A stretch of DNA of 21,174 nt from a virus, in IMG/VR virus record IMGVR_UViG_3300025636_000050, positions 1 through 21,174 of that record; one strand, 5' to 3'. Of the stretch, positions 5,680 to 14,502 are shown in pieces (positions within the stretch are counted from its first letter, which is position 1; the number at the start of each line of letters is the position of its first letter). The position numbers and the translations under genes are program-made. Under the pieces are notes generated by a model. The model searched no databases. It was not told the DNA's origin and was given only the letters and a program-made list of their open reading frames with translations.

Positions 5680-8475
5680 TTGCCTTTTGAACCTCAAAAT
5701 TTACAAGCTAGATTAAATCAAATAGGTCAAGATTTTACTAATAGTTCCGAACAATTTGGTAATGACTTAGGTAATACTCTACGACAACCGTTACCAACTT
5801 CGGCAAATATTTCCTTAGATCCCTTAGGACAAGCTCTTATTGATACAACAAGTTCAGCAAGGGGAGCAATTTCTGCAATTAATTCTGTAATTTCTAATCC
5901 AGGAGCAGCATTAGGAAATGCTGTTAGTGGAGCACTAGGCGGAGCACTAGGCGGAGTACTAGGCGGAGCACTAGGCGGGTTATTCGGCAGCGGCGGTATT
6001 GGCCTTCAACCTAATTCATTGAATAAGTTTGCAAGTTATAATAACATTTTTACTTTTGGTGCCGTAAGTAGAACTTCTTACAATACTCCAAATTTTTCAT
6101 ACAGGACAGGAGGTCCGGATGTAGTAGTACTAAGATCTGGAGGAACATCAGGCGATCAAGTAAAAACTCCACTAGAGAAATCTGCTGGAATTACTGGAGA
6201 ATATTTTATTGATGATGTTGACATCATATGCCTCGTAGCACCTAATAGCAGAACACAACAAACAAATGCTACTACGATTACGTTTAATGTTATGGAACCG
6301 TATAGTATGGGATTATTCATGCAATCGTTACACATAGCAGCCGCAAAGGCAGGATATAGTAATTATTTAGAAGCAGTATATTTACTACAAGTAGAATTTA
6401 TCGGTTATGACGACAACGGTCGTTCAGTAAAAGACTCGCGATCTACTAGAATGTTTCCTTTAAAACTTTCAAATGTTGAATTTGAAGTTACTGAACAAGG
6501 AAGTAATTATTTTATTGAAGCTATTCCGTATCACGAATGGGCATTGTCAGACGAAGTACAAATGACTCCAGTAACCGTAGATATTCAAGGATCAACTATA
6601 TCAGAACTTTTACAAACAGGTCCGCAAAGTCTTTCTACTATTCTAAATACAAGAGAACAAGAACTACAACAAGCAGGAAATAAAAAAGTTGCAGACGAAT
6701 ACGTTATTATGTTCCCCAAAAGTATGTCTAGTGCATCAAATTCGCCGTTAGGTGCAGCAATACCAGCATTGCAAGGCGCAACAACTGCTTCCGCAGCTGA
6801 CGCAGGAACAGAAGGAGCTGACTCAGAAGATTCTAATAAAAATCAAAAGTTATATGATCAATTAACTGGCATTGAAGGCGGCGAAGTGCCTGCAGATTTT
6901 GATGCAGAAATTAGTAAAGTACTAGGCATTGTTGTAAGACGTAGTGAAATTGGAGAATCTATTAGAGAATCTGCAGAAAGCGAAGAAAATATAAATGCCA
7001 TAGGACAAAGTAAAATTGTTAAAAGCTTTTTAGATCAAGGAACACAATATTTTGGCCGTCCTGCGTTTGTAGAAGATAAAGAAAATGCTCCAGGCATTTT
7101 TCAAAGAGGTAATATAAAAATAAGCGACGAAGGAAGAAGAATTAACTTTGCTCAAGGAACTAAGGTACAAAATATAATAGAAGAAGTTGTACTTCTTTCA
7201 GATTATGCAAGAAATTTTGTATCCGAACAACCAGATGCTAACGGCATGAAAACTTGGTTTAGAATTGAAAGTGATGTATTTTTAGTTCCTGGAAATTCAA
7301 ATGTTGCTGCCACAGGCCAAGGCGCAAAGGTATATGTTTATAAAGTTGTTCCTTATAAAACCCAGGTAGCTAGATTTACATCGCCAACTTCTGCACCTCC
7401 AGGATATCCTAATCTAAAAACTCAGGCTATTAAAAAATACGATTATTTATATACCGGAGAGAATGACGATATAATAGATTTTAATATTAATATTAATGCT
7501 GCATTTTTTACAGCATTAAACGGTGACTTTGGACAATTAAGTGCAAGTCAGATTACACTTGGAGCAAACGGTTTAGTTATAAATCCCGAATCGCCAACGT
7601 TTGGTACTTCTAGCGGAAATAACACTAATTCGTCAACTTCTGGAATAAGTAGTGCTAGACCTACTCCGACTACAAATACAGGCCAAGCAGGTTCTGGACC
7701 ACAAAATCATCCTGAAAATGCTATTGCTAGAACATTTAACGATGCAATTGTAAATAGCGAAACTGACTTGGTGGGTATTGATTTTGAAATTTGGGGAGAT
7801 CCTTATTATATTACAGATAGCGGAATGGGAAATTACAACTCATCTCCTACAGGTAGTATTAATTTAAATAGTGACGGATCTATGGATTATCAAAGCGGAG
7901 AAGTAGATATTTTAATAAACTTTAGAACCCCAGTTGACATACGAGATCCGGGTTTTATGAAATTTCCAGCAGGCGGTACAAAAGCAGTTGGTGCTTTTAG
8001 CGGCCTTTACCAAGTAATAGAAGTTACAAATTCGTGGAGTAGTAATAGATTTACTCAAAAATTAAAAACAATTAGAAGAAGAAATCAACCAGAAGATACA
8101 GGCGTTTCTCCTATTGATATTTCTATAGAAAGTATTATTGAAAAAGGTCTTGATGCTATTATTTCTCCATTAGTGTCATCTCCGGTTGCAGCATTTAGCG
8201 GAGCAATAGATGATATACAAGGACAAATTGATCAGTTAGGTGCAACACTTTCTCAAGGAATCGGCGGCGCAGTAGCAAATGGTGTTGCTGCACTTGACGC
8301 TGCTGCATCTGACGCCGTTGGAAATATTTCATCTTCGATATCCGGTTCTGCTCCAAATATACCTGCTGCGCAGCAGTCTAGTGCAGCTTCAGTAACTGGC
8401 GCTGAAGATAATACTTTTGAAGCACAACATGCAGAGTATCTAGCTAAAGCAAGAAGAGTAACTGGAAGAACTTAA
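5680..8475 (+). CDS. Large Gly/Ala-rich virion protein, probably baseplate hub-associated
   Basis: A 931-residue protein starting at TTG (5680-5682), with a strong AGGAGG 8 bases upstream; no better start is seen. Residues 1-75 are polar helices. Residues 75-110 form a Gly/Ala/Leu glycine-zipper stretch encoded by 12-bp repeats. Residues 115-300 hold a beta-rich domain with Y229-L-E-A-V-Y-L-L-Q-V-E-F and G242-Y-D-D-N-G. A charged linker spans about 360-480. A second beta domain contains T-G-E-N-D-D-I-I-D-F near 591-600 and F-S-G-L-Y-Q-V-I-E-V near 770-780. The tail (about 820-931) is Ala/Ser/Gly-rich. It lies between gp53 and the gp5 spike, and no separate gp27 gene is visible, so a gp27-type hub role is a reasonable inference. 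I do not recognise it beyond a marine T4-like virion protein of this position. Confidence 0.7.
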   Translation: MPFEPQNLQARLNQIGQDFTNSSEQFGNDLGNTLRQPLPTSANISLDPLGQALIDTTSSARGAISAINSVISNPGAALGNAVSGALGGALGGVLGGALGGLFGSGGIGLQPNSLNKFASYNNIFTFGAVSRTSYNTPNFSYRTGGPDVVVLRSGGTSGDQVKTPLEKSAGITGEYFIDDVDIICLVAPNSRTQQTNATTITFNVMEPYSMGLFMQSLHIAAAKAGYSNYLEAVYLLQVEFIGYDDNGRSVKDSRSTRMFPLKLSNVEFEVTEQGSNYFIEAIPYHEWALSDEVQMTPVTVDIQGSTISELLQTGPQSLSTILNTREQELQQAGNKKVADEYVIMFPKSMSSASNSPLGAAIPALQGATTASAADAGTEGADSEDSNKNQKLYDQLTGIEGGEVPADFDAEISKVLGIVVRRSEIGESIRESAESEENINAIGQSKIVKSFLDQGTQYFGRPAFVEDKENAPGIFQRGNIKISDEGRRINFAQGTKVQNIIEEVVLLSDYARNFVSEQPDANGMKTWFRIESDVFLVPGNSNVAATGQGAKVYVYKVVPYKTQVARFTSPTSAPPGYPNLKTQAIKKYDYLYTGENDDIIDFNININAAFFTALNGDFGQLSASQITLGANGLVINPESPTFGTSSGNNTNSSTSGISSARPTPTTNTGQAGSGPQNHPENAIARTFNDAIVNSETDLVGIDFEIWGDPYYITDSGMGNYNSSPTGSINLNSDGSMDYQSGEVDILINFRTPVDIRDPGFMKFPAGGTKAVGAFSGLYQVIEVTNSWSSNRFTQKLKTIRRRNQPEDTGVSPIDISIESIIEKGLDAIISPLVSSPVAAFSGAIDDIQGQIDQLGATLSQGIGGAVANGVAALDAAASDAVGNISSSISGSAPNIPAAQQSSAASVTGAEDNTFEAQHAEYLAKARRVTGRT
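5929..5976 (+). repeat. Four tandem 12-bp repeats encoding a glycine zipper
   Basis: Units GGAGCACTAGGC start at 5929, 5941, 5953 (one base changed, GGAGTACTAGGC) and 5965, followed by a diverged GGGTTATTCGGC. In frame they encode Gly-Ala-Leu-Gly units (residues 84-99 of the 931-aa protein). The near-identity at DNA level suggests recent slippage or selection to keep the repeat. Confidence 0.9.
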
Positions 8476-8522
8476 ATTAATACAGTAGTATACAGAATAA
8501 CAAAAATTAGAGATAGGTTATA

Positions 8523-10508
8523 ATGGTAGATAAGATCAATAATAATCAAGTTGAAAGAACAAGTCAACGAGGTACTAAAGAACAATTTCCTTCGCAACCT
8601 AAAGTTGCTGTTGTTAGAAATCATCTAGATACAACATATATGGGAAATCTTGAAGTTGAATTGTTAACATCATCGAACTCTGGACAATCTACTAATGCTC
8701 CAGGACAGATGATTGTAGCAAAATATATCAGTCCTTTTCACGGAGTAACGTCTTTACAAGGAACGTCAGATAACGCAGGTTATTTAAATAGTCAAAGAAG
8801 TTACGGATGGTGGGGTGTTCCACCGGATATTGGTGCTAAAGTTCTTGTAATTTTTGCAGAAGGCGGCCAAGCATTTTGGATCGGATGCATTCCAGAAGAG
8901 CATACTAATATTATGACGCCAGATCCGTATGTTTCTAGCACATACAATGATTTAGATGACTCTAAAAAATTACCTGTAGTAGAATATAATAAAAGAACCG
9001 AAGACGGAAATGGAAGAAATAGTACACAGTTTATTAAACCTGCAAATGAAGATATAATTAATGTTTTAGCTACTCAAGGTTTACTTGAAGATGAAATAAG
9101 AGGAGTAACAAGCACTAGTTCTCGTCGAGAAGTTCCTAGTGCAGTAACTGGATTTAGTAGTCCTGGACCACAAGATAGACGTCCTGGTTCTCCTAGAGTA
9201 AATTATGGCGAAAATTTTGCACAAACTCCAATGCCCCAAAATAGATTAGGCGGCAGTAGTTTAGTATTTGACGACGGTGATGCTACATTGTTGCGTAAAA
9301 CTCCAGCAAAAGACGGACCTCCTGTGTATGCAAATGCCGAAGCTGGAGAAACAGACGGCGATCCTACACTTCCTCATAATGAACTAGTACGTTTAAGAAC
9401 AAGAACGGGTCATCAAATATTGCTCCACAATACAGAAGATTTAATTTATATTGCTAATGCACGAGGCACTACTTGGATTGAATTAACTGCAAACGGAAAA
9501 ATTGACATTTATGCACAAGACAGTATTAGTGTACATAGTGAAGCAGACATTAATATGAAAGCCGGTGCTAATGTTAATATTGAAGCAGGAGCAGATATTA
9601 ATTTAAAAGCAGGCGGCGATACAAACATAACTGCTCCGGGCAGTGTAAACTTAGATACTCCTGATACAAATATGAAAAATTTAGATGTAAACGGCAATGC
9701 AATAATAAGTGCAAATACAAACACAGGTTCTTTGTCAGCAGGAAGTGTTAATGGAACTAGTGCAGGTTCATCTTGGACAGATCGCCCAGGAAGTGACAAT
9801 CAAATACTTGGATCACATAGTTCTGCATCGCCTACAGCTCCGACAGCGGCTATACCAAGCGCAAGAGTTCCCTTGCACGAACCTTGGAGTGGGCACGAAA
9901 ATTTGTTCAACACTACTGCTACAACTCCTGATACATTTAGACAAAATACATCAAGAGAAGCATCAGCTACACCAAATACATCGCCGCCTGAAACAGCCGA
10001 AGCACCGTCATCTGCACCTGTTGACGGCGTAGTGTCGACTCCTGAAGTTTCGTCAACTAGTATACCTACTGACGTTGGAAATGCATTAGGCGGAGTGCAA
10101 GAAAGTGTTAGTCAATTTAGTGTAGGAAACTTGGTAAACTCTGTAGTAGACTCAGCTTCTCAGATTACCCATAGTGTCGGACAGTCAATTGTAGGAGCAA
10201 TTGACAACATTGCAAGCCCAGGAACATTGAGTAGTATTACAGACGGCATTATTGGGTCAGCAGTATCTAATACAGTCGGAGCATTAGGTAGCTTGCTTAA
10301 TTTAAGAACTTCTCTAGCAAAGGGACAAACTCCAAACCGTGCATCAGTAACTCCTCCTGGCCCGTATGACGAATTAGACCCTAAAATCGATGTAGCAACA
10401 TTTAAATCAGTAGCAGCAGGCGAGTATCCAGACGGATCTACGGTAACTTTAACTAACGGCAAGACGTACACAGTTACAAAATCTGGTGATTATTACGAAT
10501 TAACATAA
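8523..10508 (+). CDS. 5: gp5-like baseplate central spike, no visible lysozyme domain
   Basis: A 661-residue spike protein. Residues 25-125 form the OB-fold that seats the spike on the hub; its end is marked by Y94-G-W-W-G-V-P-P and V107-L-V-I-F-A-E-G-G-Q-A-F-W-I-G-C. A polar linker (130-290) follows, where T4 gp5 carries its lysozyme; no T4-lysozyme-type catalytic segment is seen. From T293-R-T-G-H-Q-I-L-L the chain enters a beta-helical needle with about six octapeptide repeats (336-380), each like I-N-L-K-A-G-G-D. Past 430 come Ser/Thr/Pro/Ala-rich linker, a hydrophobic Gly/Ser/Val segment (517-600), and a small C-terminal domain (613-661). In T4, gp5 trimerises and pierces the outer membrane. 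The ribosome-binding site is weak (GATAGG). The assignment is firm; the muralytic function seems absent. Confidence 0.85.
   Translation: MVDKINNNQVERTSQRGTKEQFPSQPKVAVVRNHLDTTYMGNLEVELLTSSNSGQSTNAPGQMIVAKYISPFHGVTSLQGTSDNAGYLNSQRSYGWWGVPPDIGAKVLVIFAEGGQAFWIGCIPEEHTNIMTPDPYVSSTYNDLDDSKKLPVVEYNKRTEDGNGRNSTQFIKPANEDIINVLATQGLLEDEIRGVTSTSSRREVPSAVTGFSSPGPQDRRPGSPRVNYGENFAQTPMPQNRLGGSSLVFDDGDATLLRKTPAKDGPPVYANAEAGETDGDPTLPHNELVRLRTRTGHQILLHNTEDLIYIANARGTTWIELTANGKIDIYAQDSISVHSEADINMKAGANVNIEAGADINLKAGGDTNITAPGSVNLDTPDTNMKNLDVNGNAIISANTNTGSLSAGSVNGTSAGSSWTDRPGSDNQILGSHSSASPTAPTAAIPSARVPLHEPWSGHENLFNTTATTPDTFRQNTSREASATPNTSPPETAEAPSSAPVDGVVSTPEVSSTSIPTDVGNALGGVQESVSQFSVGNLVNSVVDSASQITHSVGQSIVGAIDNIASPGTLSSITDGIIGSAVSNTVGALGSLLNLRTSLAKGQTPNRASVTPPGPYDELDPKIDVATFKSVAAGEYPDGSTVTLTNGKTYTVTKSGDYYELT
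9528..9662 (+). repeat. Octapeptide repeats of the beta-helical needle
   Basis: These are consecutive 24-bp coding units (residues about 336-380 of the spike) of the pattern (I/V)-N-(M/I/L)-(K/E)-A-G-(A/G)-(D/N). They are conserved at protein level but diverged at DNA level. An 8-residue period is the hallmark of the gp5 C-terminal and VgrG-type triangular beta-helix. Confidence 0.8.
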
Positions 10509-10521
10509 GGGTAAATACGAT

Positions 10522-10968
10522 ATGAGTACACAAGAAAAAAGCATTTATAAACAAATAGTTGTTCCTGGAAACCAATCTCAAGTTGCAATTCCAGAATCAA
10601 GAGCTTATAGAGGAATAAGCACAGTTGATCCTGATGCTACTGAATGGATATTATACGATATTGCCCTAATTAAACAAGATATTATCAATCATTTTCATAT
10701 TCGCCAAGGTGAAAAGTTAAGTGATCCAGAATTTGGAACTATTATTTGGGATGTACTTTTTGAACCATTAACTGACCAACTTCGTGATGCTATTACTAAA
10801 AATGTATCAAGACTTATTAACTATGATCCAAGAGTAAATGTTGATAATATTATAATATCTTCCTATGAAAGTGGAATACAAATTGAATGTACATTAGCTT
10901 ATTTGCCTTATAACATTTCAGAAACTATGAATCTAAAATTTGATGAAAATGCTGGGTTTTTATCATAA
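10522..10968 (+). CDS. 25: gp25-like baseplate wedge protein
   Basis: A 148-residue protein of the gp25 family, one of the best conserved baseplate components in contractile tails and type VI secretion (TssE). In T4 it joins gp6 and gp53 at the wedge core and helps start sheath assembly. Visible: R30-G-I-S, D45-I-A-L-I-K-Q-D-I (helix), Q62-G-E-K-L-S-D-P-E-F-G-T, then W76-D-V-L-F-E-P-L and Y101-D-P-R-V. The last resembles the E-P-R-type element of the family with Glu replaced by Asp. Slightly longer than T4 gp25 (132) because of a polar N-terminus. It sits 13 bases after the spike gene, with AAGG as a poorly spaced ribosome-binding site, so it may depend on coupling. Confidence 0.9.
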   Translation: MSTQEKSIYKQIVVPGNQSQVAIPESRAYRGISTVDPDATEWILYDIALIKQDIINHFHIRQGEKLSDPEFGTIIWDVLFEPLTDQLRDAITKNVSRLINYDPRVNVDNIIISSYESGIQIECTLAYLPYNISETMNLKFDENAGFLS

Positions 10969-10994
10969 AATAAACTACGCACATAATATAATAA

Positions 10995-11003
10995 AATAAA
11001 TAC
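10995..11003 (+). promoter_or_regulatory. Putative late promoter before gp6
   Basis: AATAAATAC closely matches the T4 late consensus TATAAATA. The expected start near 11008 gives a leader of about 18 bases that includes GAGGAAAG (11012-11018), 7-8 bases before the gp6 ATG. It lies in a 57-base AT-rich gap (10969-11025), the longest within the late cluster, which fits a second late start point. A TATAAT at 11006-11011 has no -35 partner. Confidence 0.55.
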
Positions 11004-11025
11004 ATTATAATGAGGAAAGCAACAC

Positions 11026-14000
11026 ATGTCATCTACAGATAGGCAAAACAGATTATTAATAGCAGAAGACTGGAAAAAAGTTTATCAGTCTTTCCGTAAC
11101 GCAGATTTTAAAAGTTACGATTTTGACAATCTACGCCGCACAATGATTTCTTACTTGCGTGAGAATTACCCAGAAGATTTTAATGATTATATTGAATCGA
11201 GTGAATATCTAGCGCTCATTGACATGATTGCATTTTTAGGTCAAAACATTGCTTTCCGTATTGACTTAAATGCTCGTGAAAATTATTTAGAGCTAGCAGA
11301 GCGCCGCGAAAGTGTATTACGTTTAGCAAGACTTCTTTCCTATAATCCTAAGCGTAATCAAGCAGCAAATGGTCTACTAAAAATTGAAGCAGTTAGTACA
11401 ACTGAAGAACTAATTGATTCAAATGGAATCAATCTTGAAAATCAGACAATTCAATGGAATGATTCGTCTAATCCTGATTGGTACGAGCAGTTTATTAGAG
11501 TAATAAATTCTGCATTGCCTGTTAACGGCACTTTTGGAAGACCAGTAAAGTCAGAAATTATTAGCGGAGTTCCTACTGAGCAATATCGAATGAATTCAAC
11601 TAATACAGAAATACCTGTTTATAGTTTTACAAAAACAGTTGACGGTAAAAGTGTTCCTTTCGAAGTTGTATCGACAGATATTAATGATTCTGAAATCTAC
11701 GAAGAACCACCATTCCCTGGCAACAATTATGCATTCCTTTATAGAGAAGACGGAAGAGGCGTAGCAAGTTCAAATACTGGCTTTTTTACACATTTTAGAC
11801 AGGGTAAAATAGATACTGGTCAATTTAATGTTACTAATCCTAGCACAAGTCAAGTTGTAGCAATTGATGCAAGAAATATTAATCAATCAGATGTTTGGTT
11901 ATATAACTTAGATAGTATTGGAAATGAACAAGAACTATGGACAAAGGTAGATGCTGTTGAGGGTAACAATGTAATTTACAATAGTTTAAATAAAAGTATT
12001 AGAAACATTTATAGTATCTTAACACGCATCGAAGATAGAATTAGTTTAATCTTTTCAGACGGTACTTTTGGTAATCTTCCGCAAGGTAATTTCCGTGTTT
12101 ACTATCGTTCTAGTAAAAATCAAAGACTTGTAATTACTCCTGATAATTTACGTGGTATTTCTGTACGTATTCCTTACGTGTCAAAAGCAGGTAAAGCTGA
12201 AACTATAACAATTACACTTGAGTTAAAGTACACTGTAGACAATTCAACAGTGTCAGAGACTAATGCAAGTATTAAGAAAAATGCTCCTAGCACGTATTAT
12301 ACTCAAAATAGATTAATTACTGGTGAAGATTACCAATTAGGACCATTAGCAGTAAGTCAAGAAATAGTAAAAGCAAAAAGTGTAAACAGAATTTCGAGCG
12401 GTATTAGTAGATATTTTGATCTAGTTGATGCAACTGGAAAATACAGTACTACAAACTTATTTGGCACAGATGGAGCAGTTTATAAAAACTATATAACAAC
12501 AAAAACAGGCTTTGCATTTGAAACACTTACAGATATTGAAGGTCAAATACTTAACACTATTGAACCTATTTTATCTAGTATTAAAGTACGTAATTATTAT
12601 TACGATAAATTTCCTAAGCTTTTGGTTGAAGACCTAGGAGCAACATGGACACAACTTACTGAAGATACTAACAATTTTACCGGTAGGATGATTAATTCTG
12701 CAGGCGTATTAGTAAAAACGGGAACCTTTACTGGTTCTAATATGAAATTTGTAAAACCAAATAGTTTGTTAAAGTATATTCCTCCAGAAGGATATCATTT
12801 TTTAAATGGTAAATTACAACTAGGTGCTCCGGATTACAGAGGAGGCACAGATTACAAGTGGGTAAAGGTTATAAGTGTTATAAGAGACGGGACTGAAATT
12901 CAAGAAGACGGTTCAGGTCCTATTACTATTAATGATAGTATTCCTACTGGTTCTAGATTAATTGAAATTAGAACTGCACTTCCTACGGCGCTTACTGCTG
13001 ACGTTCAAGCTCAAATTACTGCACAAATATTTGCTTATAAGACATTTGGATTACGTTATTCTAGAAATGACGGTGAATGGAGATTAATTACAGAAAATAA
13101 TCTAGCGGCTAACAGCGAGTTTAGTACAGGTAAAACTGGAAATACTACCGGCCAGCAATTAGATGCTAGTTGGATTTTAAAATTTAATACAGATGGCGAA
13201 AAGTACACTATTACACATCGTGAAATGCGATATGTATTTGAAAGTGATCAAGATATAAGATTTTATTACGATAGCAGCGATAAGATTTATAATAACCGTA
13301 CTGGAAAAATTGTAAAAGACAAAATTAATGTTCTAAGTATTAATACTAAGCCTACACAATCCAATCCTTTTAACACTGATTATCTTTGGGAAATTGTTGA
13401 AGAATATAGAGATGCCGAAGGGTATATTGATAGTAAAAAAATACAAGTAAGTTTCTTCGACGAAGACGACGATGGAGTTGTTGATAATCCTGAAGTGTTT
13501 AATGATATTGTAGACGAATTTAATATTACTGATGAAAATATCGATAAAAAACTAGTTTTTCAAAAGAAAAAAACAACAGCAGACGGAGTTGAAGACTTTG
13601 TTTATGTTTCTAAAAACAATATTTTTAGAGACCCTGATCAACTTATTTTACTATCAAAATCTAATAGAGCACCATTAAGTTCGTACGAAGATGGAGATAT
13701 TTTATACTATCTAACGGAAGATATCTTTGAAGTGTTTAACGAAGCAACTACACAATTAACAATTACAACAGATTATAAAGCATTTGTTGGTAGAGACGGA
13801 TTAAAATTTCAATATGTGCATGCTGCTGATCAAGAAAGCAGGATCGATCCTAGTGCAAGTAACATCATTGACACTTATTTGTTAACACGAGGTTATGATA
13901 CACTATTTAGAAAATGGCTAGACGGTGACATAGATAATAAACCTCTACCTCCTAGTAGTGATGATTTATACATTAGTTATGCTAGCAATTTGAATAAAAT

Positions 14001-14502
14001 TAAATCATTAAGTGACGAACTTATCTATCATCCGGTTAAGTACAAAGTGTTATTTGGTTCAAAGGCAAAAGAAGACTTGCAAGCAACATTTAAAATTGTT
14101 AAAAATCCTAATTTAGTGTTAAATGATAACGAACTAAAATCAAATGTTATTAGTGCAATAAACAAATTTTTTGCACTTGACAATTGGGATTTTGGAGATA
14201 GATTTTACTTTTCGGAATTGGCAAGTTATGTAATGAGTCAGTTATCGCCAAATCTTGTTACCTTTGTAATTGTTCCAGTTCAAGAAGATCAAGGTTTTGG
14301 ATCGTTACAAGAAATTAAAGCCGAATCAGACGAAATTTTTATTAGTAATGCCACAGTTGCAAATATAGAAGTAATAGATGCAATTACTGCTGGCAGATTA
14401 AAATCGCAAGGAGCAGTTGTAACAAGTGTTACAGCTACTAATACTGGCATCCAAAGTGGTGTATCAAACTCAACGTTAAATAACGGAGGCCTTAGCTACT
14501 AA
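11026..14502 (+). CDS. 6: gp6-like baseplate wedge protein, enlarged
   Basis: A 1,158-residue protein of the gp6/J-type wedge family. In T4, gp6 dimers make the inner ring that holds the baseplate together and drives its change of shape. The N-terminus has the family pattern: D21-F near a region with Y43-L-R-E-N-Y-P, then Y62-L-A-L-I-D-M-I-A-F-L-G, N82-A-R-E-N-Y and L102-L-S-Y-N-P. A long beta-rich middle follows. An EF-hand-like loop D812-E-D-D-D-G-V-V-D-N-P-E823 lies near residue 812. The C-terminal domain includes V-N-F-V-type strands and Y-x-F-S-E-L-A near 1065. T4 gp6 is 660 residues, so about 500 residues are inserted. Strong GAGGAAAG precedes the ATG. The stop overlaps the next start (TAATG). 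Confidence 0.88.
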   Translation: MSSTDRQNRLLIAEDWKKVYQSFRNADFKSYDFDNLRRTMISYLRENYPEDFNDYIESSEYLALIDMIAFLGQNIAFRIDLNARENYLELAERRESVLRLARLLSYNPKRNQAANGLLKIEAVSTTEELIDSNGINLENQTIQWNDSSNPDWYEQFIRVINSALPVNGTFGRPVKSEIISGVPTEQYRMNSTNTEIPVYSFTKTVDGKSVPFEVVSTDINDSEIYEEPPFPGNNYAFLYREDGRGVASSNTGFFTHFRQGKIDTGQFNVTNPSTSQVVAIDARNINQSDVWLYNLDSIGNEQELWTKVDAVEGNNVIYNSLNKSIRNIYSILTRIEDRISLIFSDGTFGNLPQGNFRVYYRSSKNQRLVITPDNLRGISVRIPYVSKAGKAETITITLELKYTVDNSTVSETNASIKKNAPSTYYTQNRLITGEDYQLGPLAVSQEIVKAKSVNRISSGISRYFDLVDATGKYSTTNLFGTDGAVYKNYITTKTGFAFETLTDIEGQILNTIEPILSSIKVRNYYYDKFPKLLVEDLGATWTQLTEDTNNFTGRMINSAGVLVKTGTFTGSNMKFVKPNSLLKYIPPEGYHFLNGKLQLGAPDYRGGTDYKWVKVISVIRDGTEIQEDGSGPITINDSIPTGSRLIEIRTALPTALTADVQAQITAQIFAYKTFGLRYSRNDGEWRLITENNLAANSEFSTGKTGNTTGQQLDASWILKFNTDGEKYTITHREMRYVFESDQDIRFYYDSSDKIYNNRTGKIVKDKINVLSINTKPTQSNPFNTDYLWEIVEEYRDAEGYIDSKKIQVSFFDEDDDGVVDNPEVFNDIVDEFNITDENIDKKLVFQKKKTTADGVEDFVYVSKNNIFRDPDQLILLSKSNRAPLSSYEDGDILYYLTEDIFEVFNEATTQLTITTDYKAFVGRDGLKFQYVHAADQESRIDPSASNIIDTYLLTRGYDTLFRKWLDGDIDNKPLPPSSDDLYISYASNLNKIKSLSDELIYHPVKYKVLFGSKAKEDLQATFKIVKNPNLVLNDNELKSNVISAINKFFALDNWDFGDRFYFSELASYVMSQLSPNLVTFVIVPVQEDQGFGSLQEIKAESDEIFISNATVANIEVIDAITAGRLKSQGAVVTSVTATNTGIQSGVSNSTLNNGGLSY

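Noticed and set aside
5929-5976. Tandem repeats as a CRISPR array
   Set aside because: The units are 12 bp, contiguous without spacers, and in frame inside a coding region.
9509-10471. Antisense and out-of-frame open frames inside the gp5 gene
   Set aside because: They follow from the repeat-rich composition of the spike gene, and their products look non-biological.
10511-10518. GTAAATAC before gp25 as a third late promoter
   Set aside because: It ends only 4-5 bases before the gp25 ATG, so transcription would begin inside the start codon and leave no ribosome-binding site.
11006-11011. TATAAT before gp6 as a sigma70 -10 box
   Set aside because: No -35-like hexamer is found 16-18 bases upstream, and it lies in the expected leader of the late-type element.
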